Shown: positions 37,043 to 51,987, counted from the first letter of the stretch. The stretch: 64,000 bases of DNA from Phoebastria nigripes (GCA_035582835.1 JAYKAV010003485.1:8788-72787), one strand, 5' to 3'. Notes: generated by a model from the letters alone, not told the origin. Made by a program: numbers and translations.

Positions 37043-40000
37043 CTACTGCCTTCTGGTCTCCTGCCCCAAAAGATGTAAAGATGTTAAAAATACATTGGTG
37101 CTTTTCTGTTTCTTTTCCTGGCATTCCTAAACCTTTAAAACAGGGCAGATAGGGTTCAGGTCTCAGTTAGCAGTGCTTTCAGGTAGGTCTCCACCATGCC
37201 AAGTGTCTGTGCTTCTTTATTTTTCCAGCATGTACAAGGACCACCTTATCATTGAGAGCTGGGCAAATATATTTTAAGCCTCATCCTGTCTGAGAGGTGC
37301 TTTCAGACATGCACTTTCAGCCCATGATACTTAGAAAGGTCTCAAATGACAATCTCACTCTTCTCCAGCTGGGCTAAATGCTGTAGCTGAAAATCATCTT
37401 TCTTTTCCATCATGTAAGCCTGCTTGTTGAGCTGTCATAGACTCCCTGACTAGTTTAATTTTTGTTTCCTATATCCCAAACAGATGTTCCAACTACTTGG
37501 CTGCTTTGAAAGAGAGCTTAGGCCCTAACACTAGGGAAGAAATCACAGCCATGAATCCCTTTGCTGCTTACTGGTGACATGCCACCACTTGCATTGATCA
37601 TAGGGATCTCCAAGCTGGTATTTCAGGGTCAGTGCTGCACCATGACAACCAGGTACATGGCTTCCAGCGGTGAATGAGCTCAGCTCCCAGCACCCAAGAG
37701 CTTTGTGTGTCCTCTTCTACTGGGCTGCATAAATACGTTCTAACATTGAAAGGGGCATTGTCTAAGCAATACATGACACCTGTTGGTGGGTGCTTGGTTC
37801 ATGCACTGAGGTCCCCCAAGTGTGCTATTAATAAAAACTGAAGAATACCTTTAAATAAGGAACCACAGTTTACCTTTCATTTCAAGTAAATTAATTTTAA
37901 TGTTTACTTCTACAAGAAAAACCTTCAGCCTGTGAGTTTCACTAGCTGGAAAGGTACCTCAGATTAGGTATTGGCATGCTGCTGCTACTCATAAATTCCT
38001 TCATGTTCCTAGTACCTTTTGTTCCCATAAGGACATAGTTCACTGTAACTTGTGCTTTGATTTGTTCTGAGATTTCAAGTGCCTGTAAGGAAACAATTGT
38101 TCAAGCAGCTGTAGAGCTTTCTCCCTAAATCTCAGCCCCCATTTTGGCTGACCAATATATGTTTACTCTTCTCTCTACATGTATCACTTCTGAGTAGATG
38201 AATCTCAACACACCGCTTAAAATACTATTAGCTGAAGCACTGGATTCTAATTGCAGCACTTAAAACAATCACAGCCAATTTGAATCCTGTAATTTTACCA
38301 CTGTCTAGCTAAATCTTCTAAATTGAGAAGTATCACTTTGCAAATGCTGATTAAATTCATTTGGCTGNTGTGGTCACTATGTTTAAGTTTGTGAACTCCA
38401 CTATTGTTAATGAGCCAGGCAAATACAAAGGTGGTTGTGTGCATACTGTATTTCTTGTTTGAAGATTATTACTATGTAATACTGAAAATTTTGTACATAA
38501 AGCTTCATGATTTTACTTTCCCAAGTTTACATGGATTCCAATGCTCATAAATAGTATTACAACAAGAGTGCTAGAATCTCTAGCTTGTTATAAAAAATAC
38601 ACAAAACCTTTTATTTTCTTGCCCATTAATGGGTCCTAGTCCTTCACTCCAAAGTTGAGACAGGGAAACTGCTGACCTACCATACCCACTTAGTCTGTGT
38701 TTTTTCCCAAAACTGTCTACCCAGGTTCCAACTAAAGCAAGCTATGGTTTTGTTAAGATACGTACACATACCTTGTATGACCTTGATAAACTCCACCAAC
38801 TTTTTTCCTAATAAGGCATTTGGCATCTGTCAGGAACTATTCAATACTGGCAGTCTGACATCAACTTAATGATGAAAAGTTTTCTCATCTCATGGGGATA
38901 GTCTTCTGGAAAGATTTCTTTGGGATGTGAATACCTTGGATCACCAGGTGACTGAAGTTCTTCATTCAACAACGGTTCTCAACTCTCACATGGCTCTATA
39001 CTATAAACTGAGCAAATAATGTGCTGCAGGCAGCCCATTCCTGGTTCTGTCTTTGACAGCAGCTCCTTTCCACTGCAAACCATGTTGGAGCATCTAATGG
39101 GCAGCATTTTGTATGCAGGCTAGGAACTGGACATCACGTGACTGCCAGGTTTGCTGTGAGCTGAATGGATGTTACTTATGTGCCAGATTACTCAGTATGT
39201 GCCCTCAACAGCAGTAACATAAATGCTCTTAATCTGCCTGATTTTTCAATTCTAGACTTAAAATGCTAAAGCATTGCTATGCTATAGCAGCATATGCTAA
39301 AACATCCTTTGTTTTTATCATGGATTTTGAAGCATGCAATAGCCCAACAAAAATCTCTTTCCACCTCTCAGTTCTTTAAATTAAAAAAAAAATGTAAAGT
39401 TCAAACATGCAGTAGCTTGAAAAGCCCTTGAAAGAATTCAGAACTCATCATAATAACATTTTTCATACAAAAGGAGTTTGTAAAATGTATTTTTATTGTA
39501 ATAAGAATGCCATGCGTAAATGAATGCATCCAGACTCTGAAATCATGTTAACTGCATTCCTATGATATAATTTTAGTTGTTAAAATCAAGTAGTTGTGAA
39601 AACTATAAACATGCTAAAATAGTACTTATAACAATAGATTACATCTAAATGAATATAACAAGATCTGCACATGTAGTATTCAAACATGACNTGCACAGAA
39701 CTAAATTTTAGTCTGCCTTTAGAGTAAGTTATAGTTTAAACACAGATTTTTAATGGATATCATTTATACTGATATGTTCCAGCTGGTACCTCCTCTTCCT
39801 TTTATTATTACNGAAAAAGCTTCACAGAAGATCTGATGTTGTTTAAATATCATATTAGGAATTAATCTTCTTTCCAAAAATGTGTATTACAAAATACCTT
39901 TCAACTAGCTACACAGTATGCGTGTGACATATTGTCCTACAGCATTCGCTTTGTACTTAGCAGCAAACTGAGAATCTCAGATTTCCATGGTAATACAAAC

Positions 40001-43000
40001 CTATACATTAGACTACCCTTAACTTCTAGATGCTGACAGCTGAACCATCTGTTCTGTATTTCCAATACCAGGACCTGCTGTTATCTTTTTGTGNTGTTCA
40101 AATATTAAGGCAGGGAACGGCACTTTCCCCAGAGTTCCTGGCTACCTGTAATCCCTTCAGCGTTTGGAGGACTTCTGGCAAGCTCCTTGCTGTGGACCGT
40201 TGCCTCTTTCTGCCCATGCAGGCTGATGTAGGAGAGCAGCAAGCATCCACACAATCCAGCACAGGGAGATGGGAACACTCATGCTCCACTAGGCTCATTT
40301 CTCCATCTGCCAGCTTCAGGGAATCTAGTAGCTATGAATAGCTTCATAATTAGAGTTTCAATCTCCTCTTTTTTGAATTTAGAGAATATGGTCAAGCATA
40401 TTTCAAGAGTCAGCAGTTCAGGGAGTTCTCACCTACAGGGAGAATTTGCTGAGGAAAAACTTCTGATGGTGAGCAAGCCAGTCCTCACCTTTTAACTGCA
40501 AAATGTAAGGTGAATTCCTAAGGATGTAGGTGAAGTGAAATAAATTACAGTTCAAGGACCTGTCCTGAAATTTTGCTCATTCTGAGCATGACAGATTTCT
40601 AAGTCTTTTGAGATCCCACTGGGATCTGCAAGTTGCTGGTTAGAAATGTATTTTGATTTGAAAACACAATAAAAAATCCTAATATAAGAAGTCTCTTCTA
40701 AATTTTTTCCTTCACTAGAAGAGGTGAAATGTTGCATGACAAAGTTAATTATTTCCATTCCCCCCTAAGAACTGAGACATTAGTGAATGAAAGCAATGCT
40801 CTAGAATAAATAAATCTGAATTTTAATAGGGCAATTTTCTTCTATTTTTAAAAAAAAAAAAAAAAGTCTTAGAGCACTAGTATGGCAAAATCTGACCAGT
40901 ATCTGTACTCATTGTGTATAATGCCCAAGAATTCCCATTTTATTGATTTCTCATCCCAACCTTTACATATGAAAAACCTTTAGTACAAGTATAACGGCCT
41001 ATAATGCCTCCTTCTACTTTCCTCTTCTCTGTGTGTTGCACTGCACCATTGAGCTTAGCAACTCTGTAGCCCACCCTTTCCTTCTTGGGATCCTCACAGC
41101 AGATTAATCATTATCCAGCCCCAATTTCCAGCTTATTTTACTCTTCCTCCAGTGATGACATAATGCCCAAGGTTCAGTTACAGAGCTTTCTCCATACATC
41201 AAGCTCTCTTCTAAGGTTTTCTCCTCTAACACAAGATATCAAACTCCTTCGTGACCCACAATCAACACAATCTGCCTGCAGCATTTTGCTTCATCACCTG
41301 CTAGTTTGCAGCTTTCTGGCTGCCACATCTGTCTTCTTCAGGCTGGATATGGCAGAGTCTGCCCTGCTGCCAGATTCAGCACATTGCTTGTCCAGCTCCC
41401 CAGGCCACTCTGGTCCTGCCTAGTAATTGTGCTTGCAATAGAGATAAGCAAGAAAAAAAGATTGCAAAGTAAAAAGTGAACATTGTGGAATACAAGTAAT
41501 GACTGCTACTTAAACCTTGGTTTGAAAAAGAGCTTTGGTCAATGCCATTGGTTACCAAAAGTGAACATTAAGTTGGGTTCTGNAAATTACTGTGAATTTC
41601 CCCTCTGGACAAAGTCAGATCCCAAACCCAACAGCTAAAAAGCATATATTCAGAAACCTCCAATAGGTGGCAAATGTACAACTAGCCTTATAATCACAAA
41701 CCTTTATATCAAAGAAATATGAAAGACTATGAAAAAAACCCACAAAAGTAGGAAGCAATATGCAATATTGCAGTATAAATAAAGCTGTTTAAATGAGGTT
41801 TCATCAAAAGCAGGATTAGGACTATGGCTAATTAGCATTTTCTTTAAGTAGCTTAGGGTATAAAGCTTCTCAAAAATGTAATATATGAGCAGCTGCAAAT
41901 AAAAACAAATACAAAAAACAAGCAGTCTATGAAGATTAAAAACAATGTGTTGCTACAGTCTGCAATTTGATAACTCTAGTGAGCATGTACATAAATATAA
42001 ATGTGTTCTAATTAAGGCAGCAAGGCTACAGTGAAATGCCGAGCATGTTTTACTAGCTCATACAGAGGAAGATCGTCACTCAGCCAGGAGTCCCCTCCAT
42101 GACTGCCTGAGCCTTTCATTCCTGAGCAATGAAATCCCAGCAGCGGCTGCATTCACCGGAATGACCAAGAAAGTGATAGAGCAGTTTTAGCTTTGTATTC
42201 CCACATCTAGGAGTCAAATTAAGGGGAAAGAAGAGTAAAATATTTACTGCAGCTCAATTTTCCATCATGGGTTGAGCTGTCTGGAAATTCCCGTGCAGAA
42301 TAGTTTTCCATCAGAGAATGCTGCTTCTACAGAATTGAAACATTTTTCAGGAAAACATGGGTTTCATCCAAAGGTGCAGTGAATGATCACTGGAATATTT
42401 ACCTTTCACAATAGCATAGTCACTTCGAAATGAAATAATATCAGAACATAATGCTGCTGCCTTTATCACAGGTAAATATTTGACCTCAAAGAAATGGAAC
42501 ATTTTGGTAGGGTCAAAAATTGGTTTTGGTGCATTTTATTTCATACTGGAAGTCAGAAATTTTCCATTCCTACTGAAGTAATTGCTGAGTATGTTTCTTT
42601 CCAGACAGCAAAAATCCCTCATCGAGTTTGCAATATGGAATAGTAATAAAAATGGGCAATACAATGCAAGTTTTCTAAACAAAGGTGTATTTGTCACAGA
42701 GCAGGAATGTAACAGGCATTTTCTAGAAGTTCTTGTGCAATTGTTCTTGCAAACTATGACAACAAAGTTGTTGTCAGAAATAAACTGAGTTATCCCACTG
42801 AGAACAGGAAACCACTGGGAGGAGAGTGGGAAGTTATGTTACCTGAAGTTGTGCTAATGCTGGTACTAAGCCCTCACCACACCTACCTGGTTGTATCAGG
42901 GCGTGCAAGAAAACTAAGGGAGAAGAAGCAGAGTTTCCTCCAGGCCAATAGGAAGTTGACTGAGATGGGAAATACATCAATATCGAGGCACAAATCATTT

Positions 43001-46000
43001 GCTCTGCAATTCTAAGGGAGAGAGGAACTCAGGGACAGTCATCTGCCCCTTCCAAAGGAGAGAATAGTCTATACCAAGGAACAGTGTGCTGGAAACTCTG
43101 GAAAAGGACTATACCTGACTTAATGGTCTTCTATGCTGATTTTCTTCTCTACTAACAAAGTGTTTATGCATCTCATTCTCCATGATGAGTTCAAAAGAAA
43201 GCAACACAAAAGAGAACTGGAGACTAAAACGTCTTACAAGGAATTATCAGAAGACAATGGTAAAGAAACAAATTTGAACTGGAAAGCAGCAGATGCTGTA
43301 TAAGAAAGTAATGGTTGATTCATAAGCAAGACAACAGTGAAGTTTTTAATTGTGAGGAATGAATATAAATGAATTCTCATTTTCATCCTCCCACTGCTTT
43401 TTTGTCTCTGAATTATTAAGATACAGATTGTAACAGAGGAGAAGGAAGAAGGAAGGTAGAGGATGGCATTATAGACACACTATAATAGGAAATATGTAAA
43501 TAACATTCTGATATCTCTTGAATCATTGTCATAAGACTTCATACGGTGATAAATGGGTGATTAGCTCAGAGGAAAAGAAGCTATGGGAAGCAGAAAAATA
43601 GATGCAAGTGGAATAGGGCATTGGAAAGCAGAAAGTCAATACAGAAAGTAACATCAGAGGAGTCTTTTCCTGATGAAGGCATAGGCTTACAAAGTTACAC
43701 TGAAGAGAGAAACAATTAGAAGAGCCCAGGTAAGTAAAACACTTGTAGCTCATGTCCTTTCATATATAATTCACATAAAAGGGCTTTGGTGCTGGGACAT
43801 GGTAACAAAGTAATATTGATAATATGTGAAGGAGTATTAATAAAAAAATCAAATATTAATTGACTGTACTAACCTATGAGGGTAATATGCATATGTATAA
43901 TACATATAACCATAAAATTTATAATACTTTAATTATATTTTCAATGAAATATGGTATTTGAATCTGTCCACTTTCTTGTCATGTGTGCTCTTTGTAGATA
44001 TTGTAGTGCTGAATCATCTATAAATTGGTTGTGATTGGGAAAATATTGCTGAAAAGATAATTCATGATTGAACCATTATTCTTTCCTGATGTTTTCTATA
44101 GCTCACAAAAACAGACAGGTACAGTTTACAGACAGGTCCTGCAGATAAAATTTTTGTGTTTCCAGTCCTGTTTACTGAGTTTTTTCAACCAAGAAGCAGA
44201 AGTTTTAGTTAACATCTGCAAAGCTTTAGTAAAGATAAAAAGCTGGGCATACAAATAACTAGCTCTGCAGCTTGCCATCAATAGTGTCTCAAGTCTGTGC
44301 TCTTGCTCCGAAGTCTTTAGTGCCTTTCAAATTATTTGGGGTCATGGTGTCTCTGGTGCTGAGTTTGAAGACAGCCCCAGCCTCCAGGGTCTGATCATCT
44401 GGGTTACTCCTGACATGAATTTGGCTAAGACCCAGGACAGCCCTAAAGAAGTTCTCTGGAGTAAGGTGTTTTGCAGCTCCATAATCCGTACTGCTGGGGA
44501 GACTGGGAGTTGTGGAAGCCATGCCTCTGTGCAGAAGACAGCTTCTGATGTCATTTAGGGTCTCTCCAGAGGCAGCTGCGGAGAGACAGGGTCAGAGCAG
44601 GGGACAATTCCAGGTCTGCAGCTGCTGCTCGAGTCCCTAGGGACAGCCCAAACTGAAGAGGTTGCCCAGTCAGGAAGATGTAAGTGGTTGCAGATTTGCT
44701 CTTTGGAAAGGNGAAAAATTAACATGATAGTCCTGTAGAACTGTACTTACCTCTCAATCAGGTGCAACCTAAACAGCCCTCTTAAGAGAGGGTCCTCATT
44801 CCCCTGAGTAAATGGAGGCTTGTCCCATGGAGGCATCTAGTCTTCTAAGGCTCCTTTGGCAGTCAGTGGAGATCTAGTCAAGCTGATCAACAGGGGCTGG
44901 GACACGCTCACCTTAAAAGTGGACAAGTAAAATAGATCAGCTAAATTGATCTTACTTCTTTCTATTAATTATGAAGCAAGCAATTATGCAATGACAAGTG
45001 TGCAAACATCTACACAGCACAATTGACTTTTAGTCAGGGTGATGCTTTGAGTTCAATAAAAGGCCAATTTGTGTTACAAAAGCACCTTCATTTTTGTACC
45101 TACTGTACTGGAGATCACACAGCCAGATACCTCAGAAAGCCTGCATACTTTTTNCCCACCTGACCTGTCTTTCCTGCCCCAGGGCAGACTCCTTTGTCAG
45201 CAGCCCTGTACAGGGCTTCTGTATGCTAGAAAGCAGGGGTAAGTATTTCACCCATCAACGTTACCTGTGTATCAATGTTACCTGTGTTCTTTAGAGCTGT
45301 TGGTCATTGTCTTTAGATCCCTTTTTATTTTCAAGAAATCATTGCTGAGCAATTATGTTTGATGTTTTTTCTGCTGATATGCACATGCATTGTATATAGG
45401 TGTATCTCAATATCTTTGTTCTTGCTGTAGCACTTTTTTGTGTATGTAATAAGTAGCATAGGTACATATGCAAAAGAACAGGAAAATATCCATAAACTCC
45501 TTATAATCCAATTTCCAAGATAAGACATTTGAAATAATCAGTACAGTAAGAAAAAAAAGGAAAATAGAGAAAATATAAAAAACANTGTAACGCTATAAAT
45601 GAAAAAATTAGATCTAGTTATATTTCATTATGAGCATACTGGGGTCACACTTCAGCTGCTCTTGTATTACCATGCAAGCTAATTAAAATTTGACTGCTCC
45701 ATCTCTTTTTTTTTTTTTATCTTTTCTGCTTCAATACCGATGCAAACTGCCTATGAAAACAAAAAGGCAAGTTGCAAAGTTATAAGAAAAAGGAAGTCCC
45801 TTCCATGCTAGTGAATAAAAGAACCTGAGTCAACCACATCACTTTCTTTAGGCCTGTTACTGTAAATTTCATTTTTGGACATTTCTCAGCTATGCTTTTA
45901 TACTTAGTTCTGCATTTATGTTAACATGTTTTATAGTAAGTTCTAGATATATAGAGACATAAATATGGCACACATACACATACATATACACACACATACA

Positions 46001-48635
46001 ACCATATTTGTAAGTATGGGTACAAATGTGCATATGGGTGCTTTCTCTTCAAGTACTCAGTATGAATTGTTACAGTTTCATATTNAGATTTACGGAAATC
46101 CATTTCAACAGAAGTGAACATGGCCAGTGAAGAAAAGTTCCTATCTTCGTGTTTACTTCCCCCTCACTCCTTTCAACATCTAAGTATGGAGGAGGAGGTA
46201 ATTATGAAATGTCAGCCATGCTCAGAAATCCCAACATACATGCAGGTTTTTTGCTATGATGTACTTCAAATATAATAAGAGTCAATTAGTTCAAAGGTCA
46301 TATGGATATATTTTCACCTGTCAACTTTTAGAAGTCTTCTATGGCATTTGTTGTTGAGGTGTTTGAATATTTTCCTCTTAGTCAGTTATGGAATGAGAGT
46401 GAGAGGTATCTGTGGCCTCTTTGTATACGTTCTGTATTAGCACCTTTACTGCACAACTTGATGAGGATTTCAATTGGGTTTTATGTATCTCAGTCTCTTA
46501 TAATCCATTTTAAGCTCTACAAGGAGCAAATTAATTTTTATTAATGAGTTTATATAAATCTATATATAAACATATTTTATTTGTGTGTGTATATATATAT
46601 AAAAAAAAGTCTGTGTGCATATTTACATGCACACACACAGACACACAAACACACAGACCAGAAAGCTAAGAAAATATTCTAATAAAGTAGTAGTGGAAAC
46701 TTAGAAGGTGGTGCCTTTACTAATAAACTGATTTTAACCCATGCATGTTTATGTCCCACTGAAAACAGAAAGCTTGTATTAGAAAAGATGTAGGATTACT
46801 TCCTTTACATCAAAAATCATGTATTTAATAATCGTTGGAGAGACTTCTAAGTCCTGTATAATTGTATTACAGAGCCACTATACCAAATGAAACTTATTAT
46901 CACCTTAAATNAATTGATGAGCGTTTTTTTATCTATGAATTAGAAGCACTTGGAATGATAATGGTTAGTTAGACCTTAATGTGCACAGGGATGAAAACTC
47001 CTCTGAGTTCCAGGCATCCATGAATTCCAGTACAACCACTGTAAACCTCAGCTTAGAAGTCAGGCAAATCTTCTTCCTAGGTAAAATACATGAATTTCAA
47101 GAAATTCCAAGTGTCTTTTACTCTTCTTTGCTTAGGAAAAACCTGTGTGTATAACAGCTCAGAGAAAAATAACATTTTTGAAAATGATGTGCTTGCTTCT
47201 ACATAACTCAGGTTTCCTCTCAATTATCTCAACATTCCTTCTTTCTTAAATAATTATGATAACAAACCTCTCCTGAAGTAACAAATAATGTTTATTTGAA
47301 GACAAAATTCCACAGCGTAAATTCTAATACCCTTTCACATTGACAGTTATGTTTTGTATAAATTATAGCAATATTATGTTATTGAACACTATTAATTTAG
47401 AGCATATATTATCATCTGAACTTATGTTTGTATTAAGTGAGCAGTTCATTGGTATCTGACAAGTTTAAGCATATACTTTCATCAGAAAGGCAACAGTAAA
47501 TTTTCTAGTGTGTAGAGGCGGCAATTCCTTCTTATGTGACAGGTTAAAAGACAGCGTTTAAGAATAAATTATTTTTTTTAATATATGCATATATGAGGAA
47601 AATAAAGATGTTGGACTTCTGGAACAGAATTTGACCAGCAGTAATCTTTCAGAAAATGGAGCAAACCACAGTTAAAGCAATGCATTTACTGAAGACTGCA
47701 GAACCTCCAGTCCTTGCTGGCACCACCTGGGACAAATCCACAGTTAAAAGTTGCAGTACCTCCCCCCATTCCCATCAAGGAGTTTCTGGTCTTTGTTCAA
47801 ACTCTAGCTTGAAGAGTACTTGGAAAACTTCCTACCACAGAGGCAAAGACACTGTAACTATCACGTTGAGAAAAAAATTACAGTCTGACTACATAATAGC
47901 AGATGGTCTATTCATGAGCTGAAACCACTAACATGACAACCCATGAAGGAGCTGAGCCAGTAAGAGAAGAATGATAACAGTTCATTTCCATCTGCAAAAG
48001 CTGCAGAGGGATGCTTTTTCCTCTTTCCATGAGCTTATGGGAAAAGGAAGCAAGGGGGTTAAGCCTGAACTGAACAACCAAACATACTCTCTCTTCCCAG
48101 CTTCATCTTTACAGAATTTATCACAGTTTCTCAGCCTTACCCAAGCTGTCTCAAACAGGAAAGGAAGAAAAAAAAACAGCTATGCAAAGTATCAGGAGGA
48201 GTCAACCTTGTAGTCAAGTTAATAGAGCCCAAACTTCAACATGCATTGCAAAGCACTGCAAAAGGGATCAGGTTTACCTCTGGCTGAAGTTTTTTAAATG
48301 GGATATCAAAATACTGCTTTAATTTACTATGCTAAAGCTCCTCCATTTAAGCACTTTGTCTAGACTGGATTTTTTGATAACACAGGTAAACAGATAAAAC
48401 ATGTGATTTCAAGTTTTTTATATACTTTGAAGCACACCTATTCTATGAAAAAGTCAGGATCTGAGGATTAATGAAAGCATCGACTCATGCAGTGCTGGGG
48501 AGGGCAAAGGAAGCGACCCTCTCCTTCCCTTAGGATCTTTGTCTGGATGTAGGTGAAGATTTGGCACATCTTTTCAAGTTTCCTCCATGTCAGGCAGCTG
48601 TCAGAGCAATATTTCCAAACCCAAGACAAATGCCT
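37043..48635. other. Unannotated AT-rich stretch after LTR E
   Basis: No LTR, CR1 or convincing exon is seen. Landmarks are an A16 run (40,850-40,865), a purine-rich tract (about 43,434-43,465), a moderately GC-rich patch with overlapping minus-strand frames of 70-77 codons (44,289-44,650, no motif), T13 (45,706-45,718), and TA/CA-rich low-complexity DNA (45,949-46,000 and 46,547-46,660). Single ambiguous bases are scattered between 38,368 and 46,911. Confidence 0.5.
46547..46660. repeat. Mixed (TA)n / (TG)n / (CA)n low-complexity tract
   Basis: Alternating TATATA, GTGTGT, an A-run and CACACA blocks, with TGTGTGCATATTTACATGC capable of pairing with the following CACACACA segment. A degenerate dinucleotide tract prone to slippage. 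Confidence 0.8.
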
Positions 48636-48765
48636 GGGAGCGGCGCTGTGCCAGGCGGTGGCCCCGTGACTCCTGCACGGGAGGGTGGGCAGCCTGCCCA
48701 GGGCCTCCCCAGAGCCCCGCAGCCCATGCTGATCTGTGCCCCGGCGTTCTCAAAGCTCTCCGTTA
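48636..48765. other. Small GC-rich, CpG-retaining island
   Basis: About 130 bp of strongly GC-rich sequence with around nine CpGs (for example GAGCGGCGCTG, CCCCGGCGTTC) set in AT-rich DNA. A plus-strand frame of 82 codons spans 48,561-48,809 and becomes Pro/Gly/Ala-rich here because of base composition; it has no recognised motif. It could be a minor CpG island with promoter or enhancer function, or a diverged GC-rich insertion. Confidence 0.45.
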
Positions 48766-50032
48766 AAGTTTACATCCTCTGTCCATACAAGACCTTCACC
48801 CAGGAATGATTTGAGGCTGCCTCAGTGACTCCATGGGCAGAGGGCTCCTTCCCCTCTGTTAAGGAAATGTGGAAGCTCTCTGGTCTGTCAGGAGACATGT
48901 GCTGGTGATAGGCAAAACCCGTCACTGTTATCTACCTGTCTGTCTCAGCATATTATTTTCTCTCCAAGGTATATTTTGTCCCTTAAATGGAATTCATATT
49001 TTTATTTATTTAGTCATACAGTAACCTGAAATAATTTTAGAAATTCATTAACAAAGAGGTAAATAAAATAACAAAGGTACCTATATACTCCGAAGCTCAC
49101 TGCTTCTTAAGAAGTTTTATTTTTACCAAAAAGGGAGCAGTAAACAAACCACAAATTCCAGTCAATTTCTATTTATATCTTAGGTAGATATCTGTGTATA
49201 TGTTTTGTTATGTTTTGCAGATAAGACAAAAGTTATCTTCATTATCTTCATGAAACTCAATTTCACAGTGAAAAAGCCTAAGGGAAAATGTGTATTGAAT
49301 GGTAATCTGTCATTTTCCAGCTATATTATTTTGATGACTCTAACTAACCAATGTTACAAAGTAAGTTACTGCATTTACTAACATCTAAGGCACTGCATGC
49401 CTGTGAATATGCACATGTATAAATGTTTTGCAAAGAGTCACTACTGTTTGCCCCAGAACTGGCCTGGCAGCATGGTACTTGCCTTCCCCTATGCCTTGTC
49501 TTCACTGCAGCCCCCAAGAGCTGGTAAAACTATGTGGCATCAGGACCCACCAGGGCCAGGCTGGGTGCAGCATGTGCACTGTGCTCATTTCTCCAATTAT
49601 ACCCCTCGAAAGGCAAGCTGCTTTGAGACAGAGGTCAATACTGCTCTGCTTGCCCTGGTTTTTGAGGGAAAGTCTAAGCACATCATACCTATGCAGGTAA
49701 CATTCAGAGATGTATTTAATAAGAGCTGCTATCCATGAAATTGTATTTATTTATATTAATGATATATAAATTCTTTAAATTTATCTCTGGATCGAATCCC
49801 ACCTTTACTTTTTGGTGACTATGCTCAGGAATAATGTATTAATTAGTCTATTCTCATCTGCATCATCCTCCTTGCTTTTTTGGTATTAACGTTCTCGCTA
49901 GGAAGAGAAATGTTCCAACTATTCCAAGATTCAGCGAAAATGGGCCAGCCAGCTCTTTCAGAGTATCTTGCAAATTGGTCAGTCTTGGTGAAATAAAAGT
50001 TTGGTTGATATAGATCCAAAGTACACACTGTT

Positions 50033-50074
50033 CAATGACTTATAGGTTACTAGCAATGACTTACAGGTTATTAG
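50033..50074. repeat. 21-bp tandem duplication
   Basis: Two adjacent copies of CAATGACTTAYAGGTTAYTAG at 50,033-50,053 and 50,054-50,074 differ at two positions, both C/T transitions. Local duplication of moderate age. Confidence 0.88.
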
Positions 50075-50320
50075 AGGGCTAGAAGTACATCACCGATATA
50101 TTCTGATTCTTCTTTTTCTTACAAAAAACGCATTCACTGAAAACTTTTGCCTTTTTTGCTGAGCACCCTAAGAGCACAAAACTGGTCATGCTGTCTGAGC
50201 TTATCAAATCCAATCCCATTATTAAGGCAAATACATCACAATCTTACGTAACAGTTTTTCCACGCTGTTGCCCAGAATATTTGTAGATGTTTACTGCTCC
50301 TGCTGTTTCTTTTGACCTTC

Positions 50321-50361
50321 TCCATTTCTCTTCTTCTTCTTTCCTTCTTCCTTTCTTTCTT
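50321..50361. repeat. Polypyrimidine (TTC/TTTC)n tract
   Basis: About 40 bases with almost only C and T on the plus strand, largely CTT and CTTT units. Such tracts can form triplex DNA or act as splice-acceptor tracts; neither is shown here. Confidence 0.8.
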
Positions 50362-51987
50362 GGCCTCTGGTCCTTTCCTATCTTGATGCCCATCTTCTCT
50401 TTCTTGATCAGCTTTCTGGAAACTTCAACCTCTCTCCTCCTTACTCCTTTACAGCCACCTCACTTATTGTTCCTCCTAGTTTCTATCCCACTTGATGCTT
50501 TACTTCCCTCTGTAAGATGAGAGTCTTGCTGGCTTCCCTCTTCGACTTTTTCCCTGGCAAATGCCCACAAGGGTTTGGGGATTTCATGCCCTCTCGTTCA
50601 TAGGGTTACAAGAAAGAATGACTCTGGATGAATTCCTGATGTCTCCATGAAAGCAATCCCAATAGAAACAAACAAGCAAAAATATGAACTCAGATTCTTT
50701 AGTTGCTCCCAAGTAACATATTTCTCATGCATGAAGGAAGTGATATCACATCAAACTTAAAGTATATGCACTGTACAGTCCTTTAATAGCAAGCTCCCTT
50801 TCCCTTTTGCTGAAGATTTTAGAGGTTCTGTATTATTATTCATTACATTTGTAGGCTGAACACTCTTTCATATTAATTAATCTCCTCAATTTCATTCTTA
50901 CATAATTGAACCCTGAAAGAATATAAATATTAAAACATTAATAAATACAGTCTAGCTGGTGTTATTAAAGAAATTTCACATCTATCTTTTCTCTTTTTTT
51001 CTTTGGGAATAGGCAGGGCATGAAGGTTTAGCTTGCAAGTCTTTCATATTTCTGCTAATGTAATATGACAGAGTCTTTCATAATCCTGCCAAAATGTAAA
51101 TTCTTTAGTCTATTAAAGACTAGAAGTTGCATCTGTATAAAAATGACAAAATGTATCACACTGAAATTGACAGAACAGCTATAATGCAAAGGAGATGTGG
51201 CTTAATTACAGCTCCCTCCCTAGATAGACTGAGCTTGCCAATGTAATTTTAATTATTTCTGTCTATTAAATCTACAATAACCTATTACCATTGCTATATA
51301 TCACATCAGAAAAGTACTCCCTGCAGGAAGGCATTGCCATTTTTAACAAGAAAATATTAGCATCTCACCACGCATTACCTTATCATCAGAATTGCTGCCA
51401 ATAAGTTAAACCAAAAAATTGTTACCCTGCAGAACACTGCATCCAGCTGTAAATCAGGAATGGTTAAGGTAAGGAATATGGAAATATCCATTTACTAACT
51501 GCTAGAAGTGACAGGCCAGACTCTCCGTACTCCAGAGAAACCTATGGTGTTGCCTTTACTTGAACCAACAAAGTGTCTGCCTATCTTTTTTTTCTGATTC
51601 ATCTTTTCTCAATCATCATATGGAGGCTGATGCCACTTCATTCATTTCTTTTTCTGTTAATTTAGTGTGCCCATTTTAAAATCCATTTGCTTGCTGTTTG
51701 TATACTTCTGCTTCAAACTTCAAATATTCATATGATACTAAACTTGATGCATAAAACTAATGCCAATGAATGCTATCATAGTAGACAGTCAGACTTATTT
51801 CAAATGAATACAGCTCATAGAGGACTGAGAGAATTTACTTGTGTTTGAGAAGTGTCTGGCTGGCTTTGGGTCCAGTAAGAAAACAACGCTTAAGTGTAAT
51901 TTCAGACTTATATTTATACAGTCATCTGGATACCCCTGCCCTTTTTCAAGTTGCAGTTGTTTTGTCAAAAATGAGGAAGAATACGTT

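Noticed and set aside
44289..44554. Minus-strand frames of 77 and 70 codons in a moderately GC-rich patch
   Set aside because: Two overlapping frames in different phases with no motif; base composition is a sufficient explanation.
49780..49805. GGATCGAATCC, close to a tRNA B box
   Set aside because: No A box lies at the required distance upstream, and no cloverleaf stems can be drawn from the AT-rich flanks.
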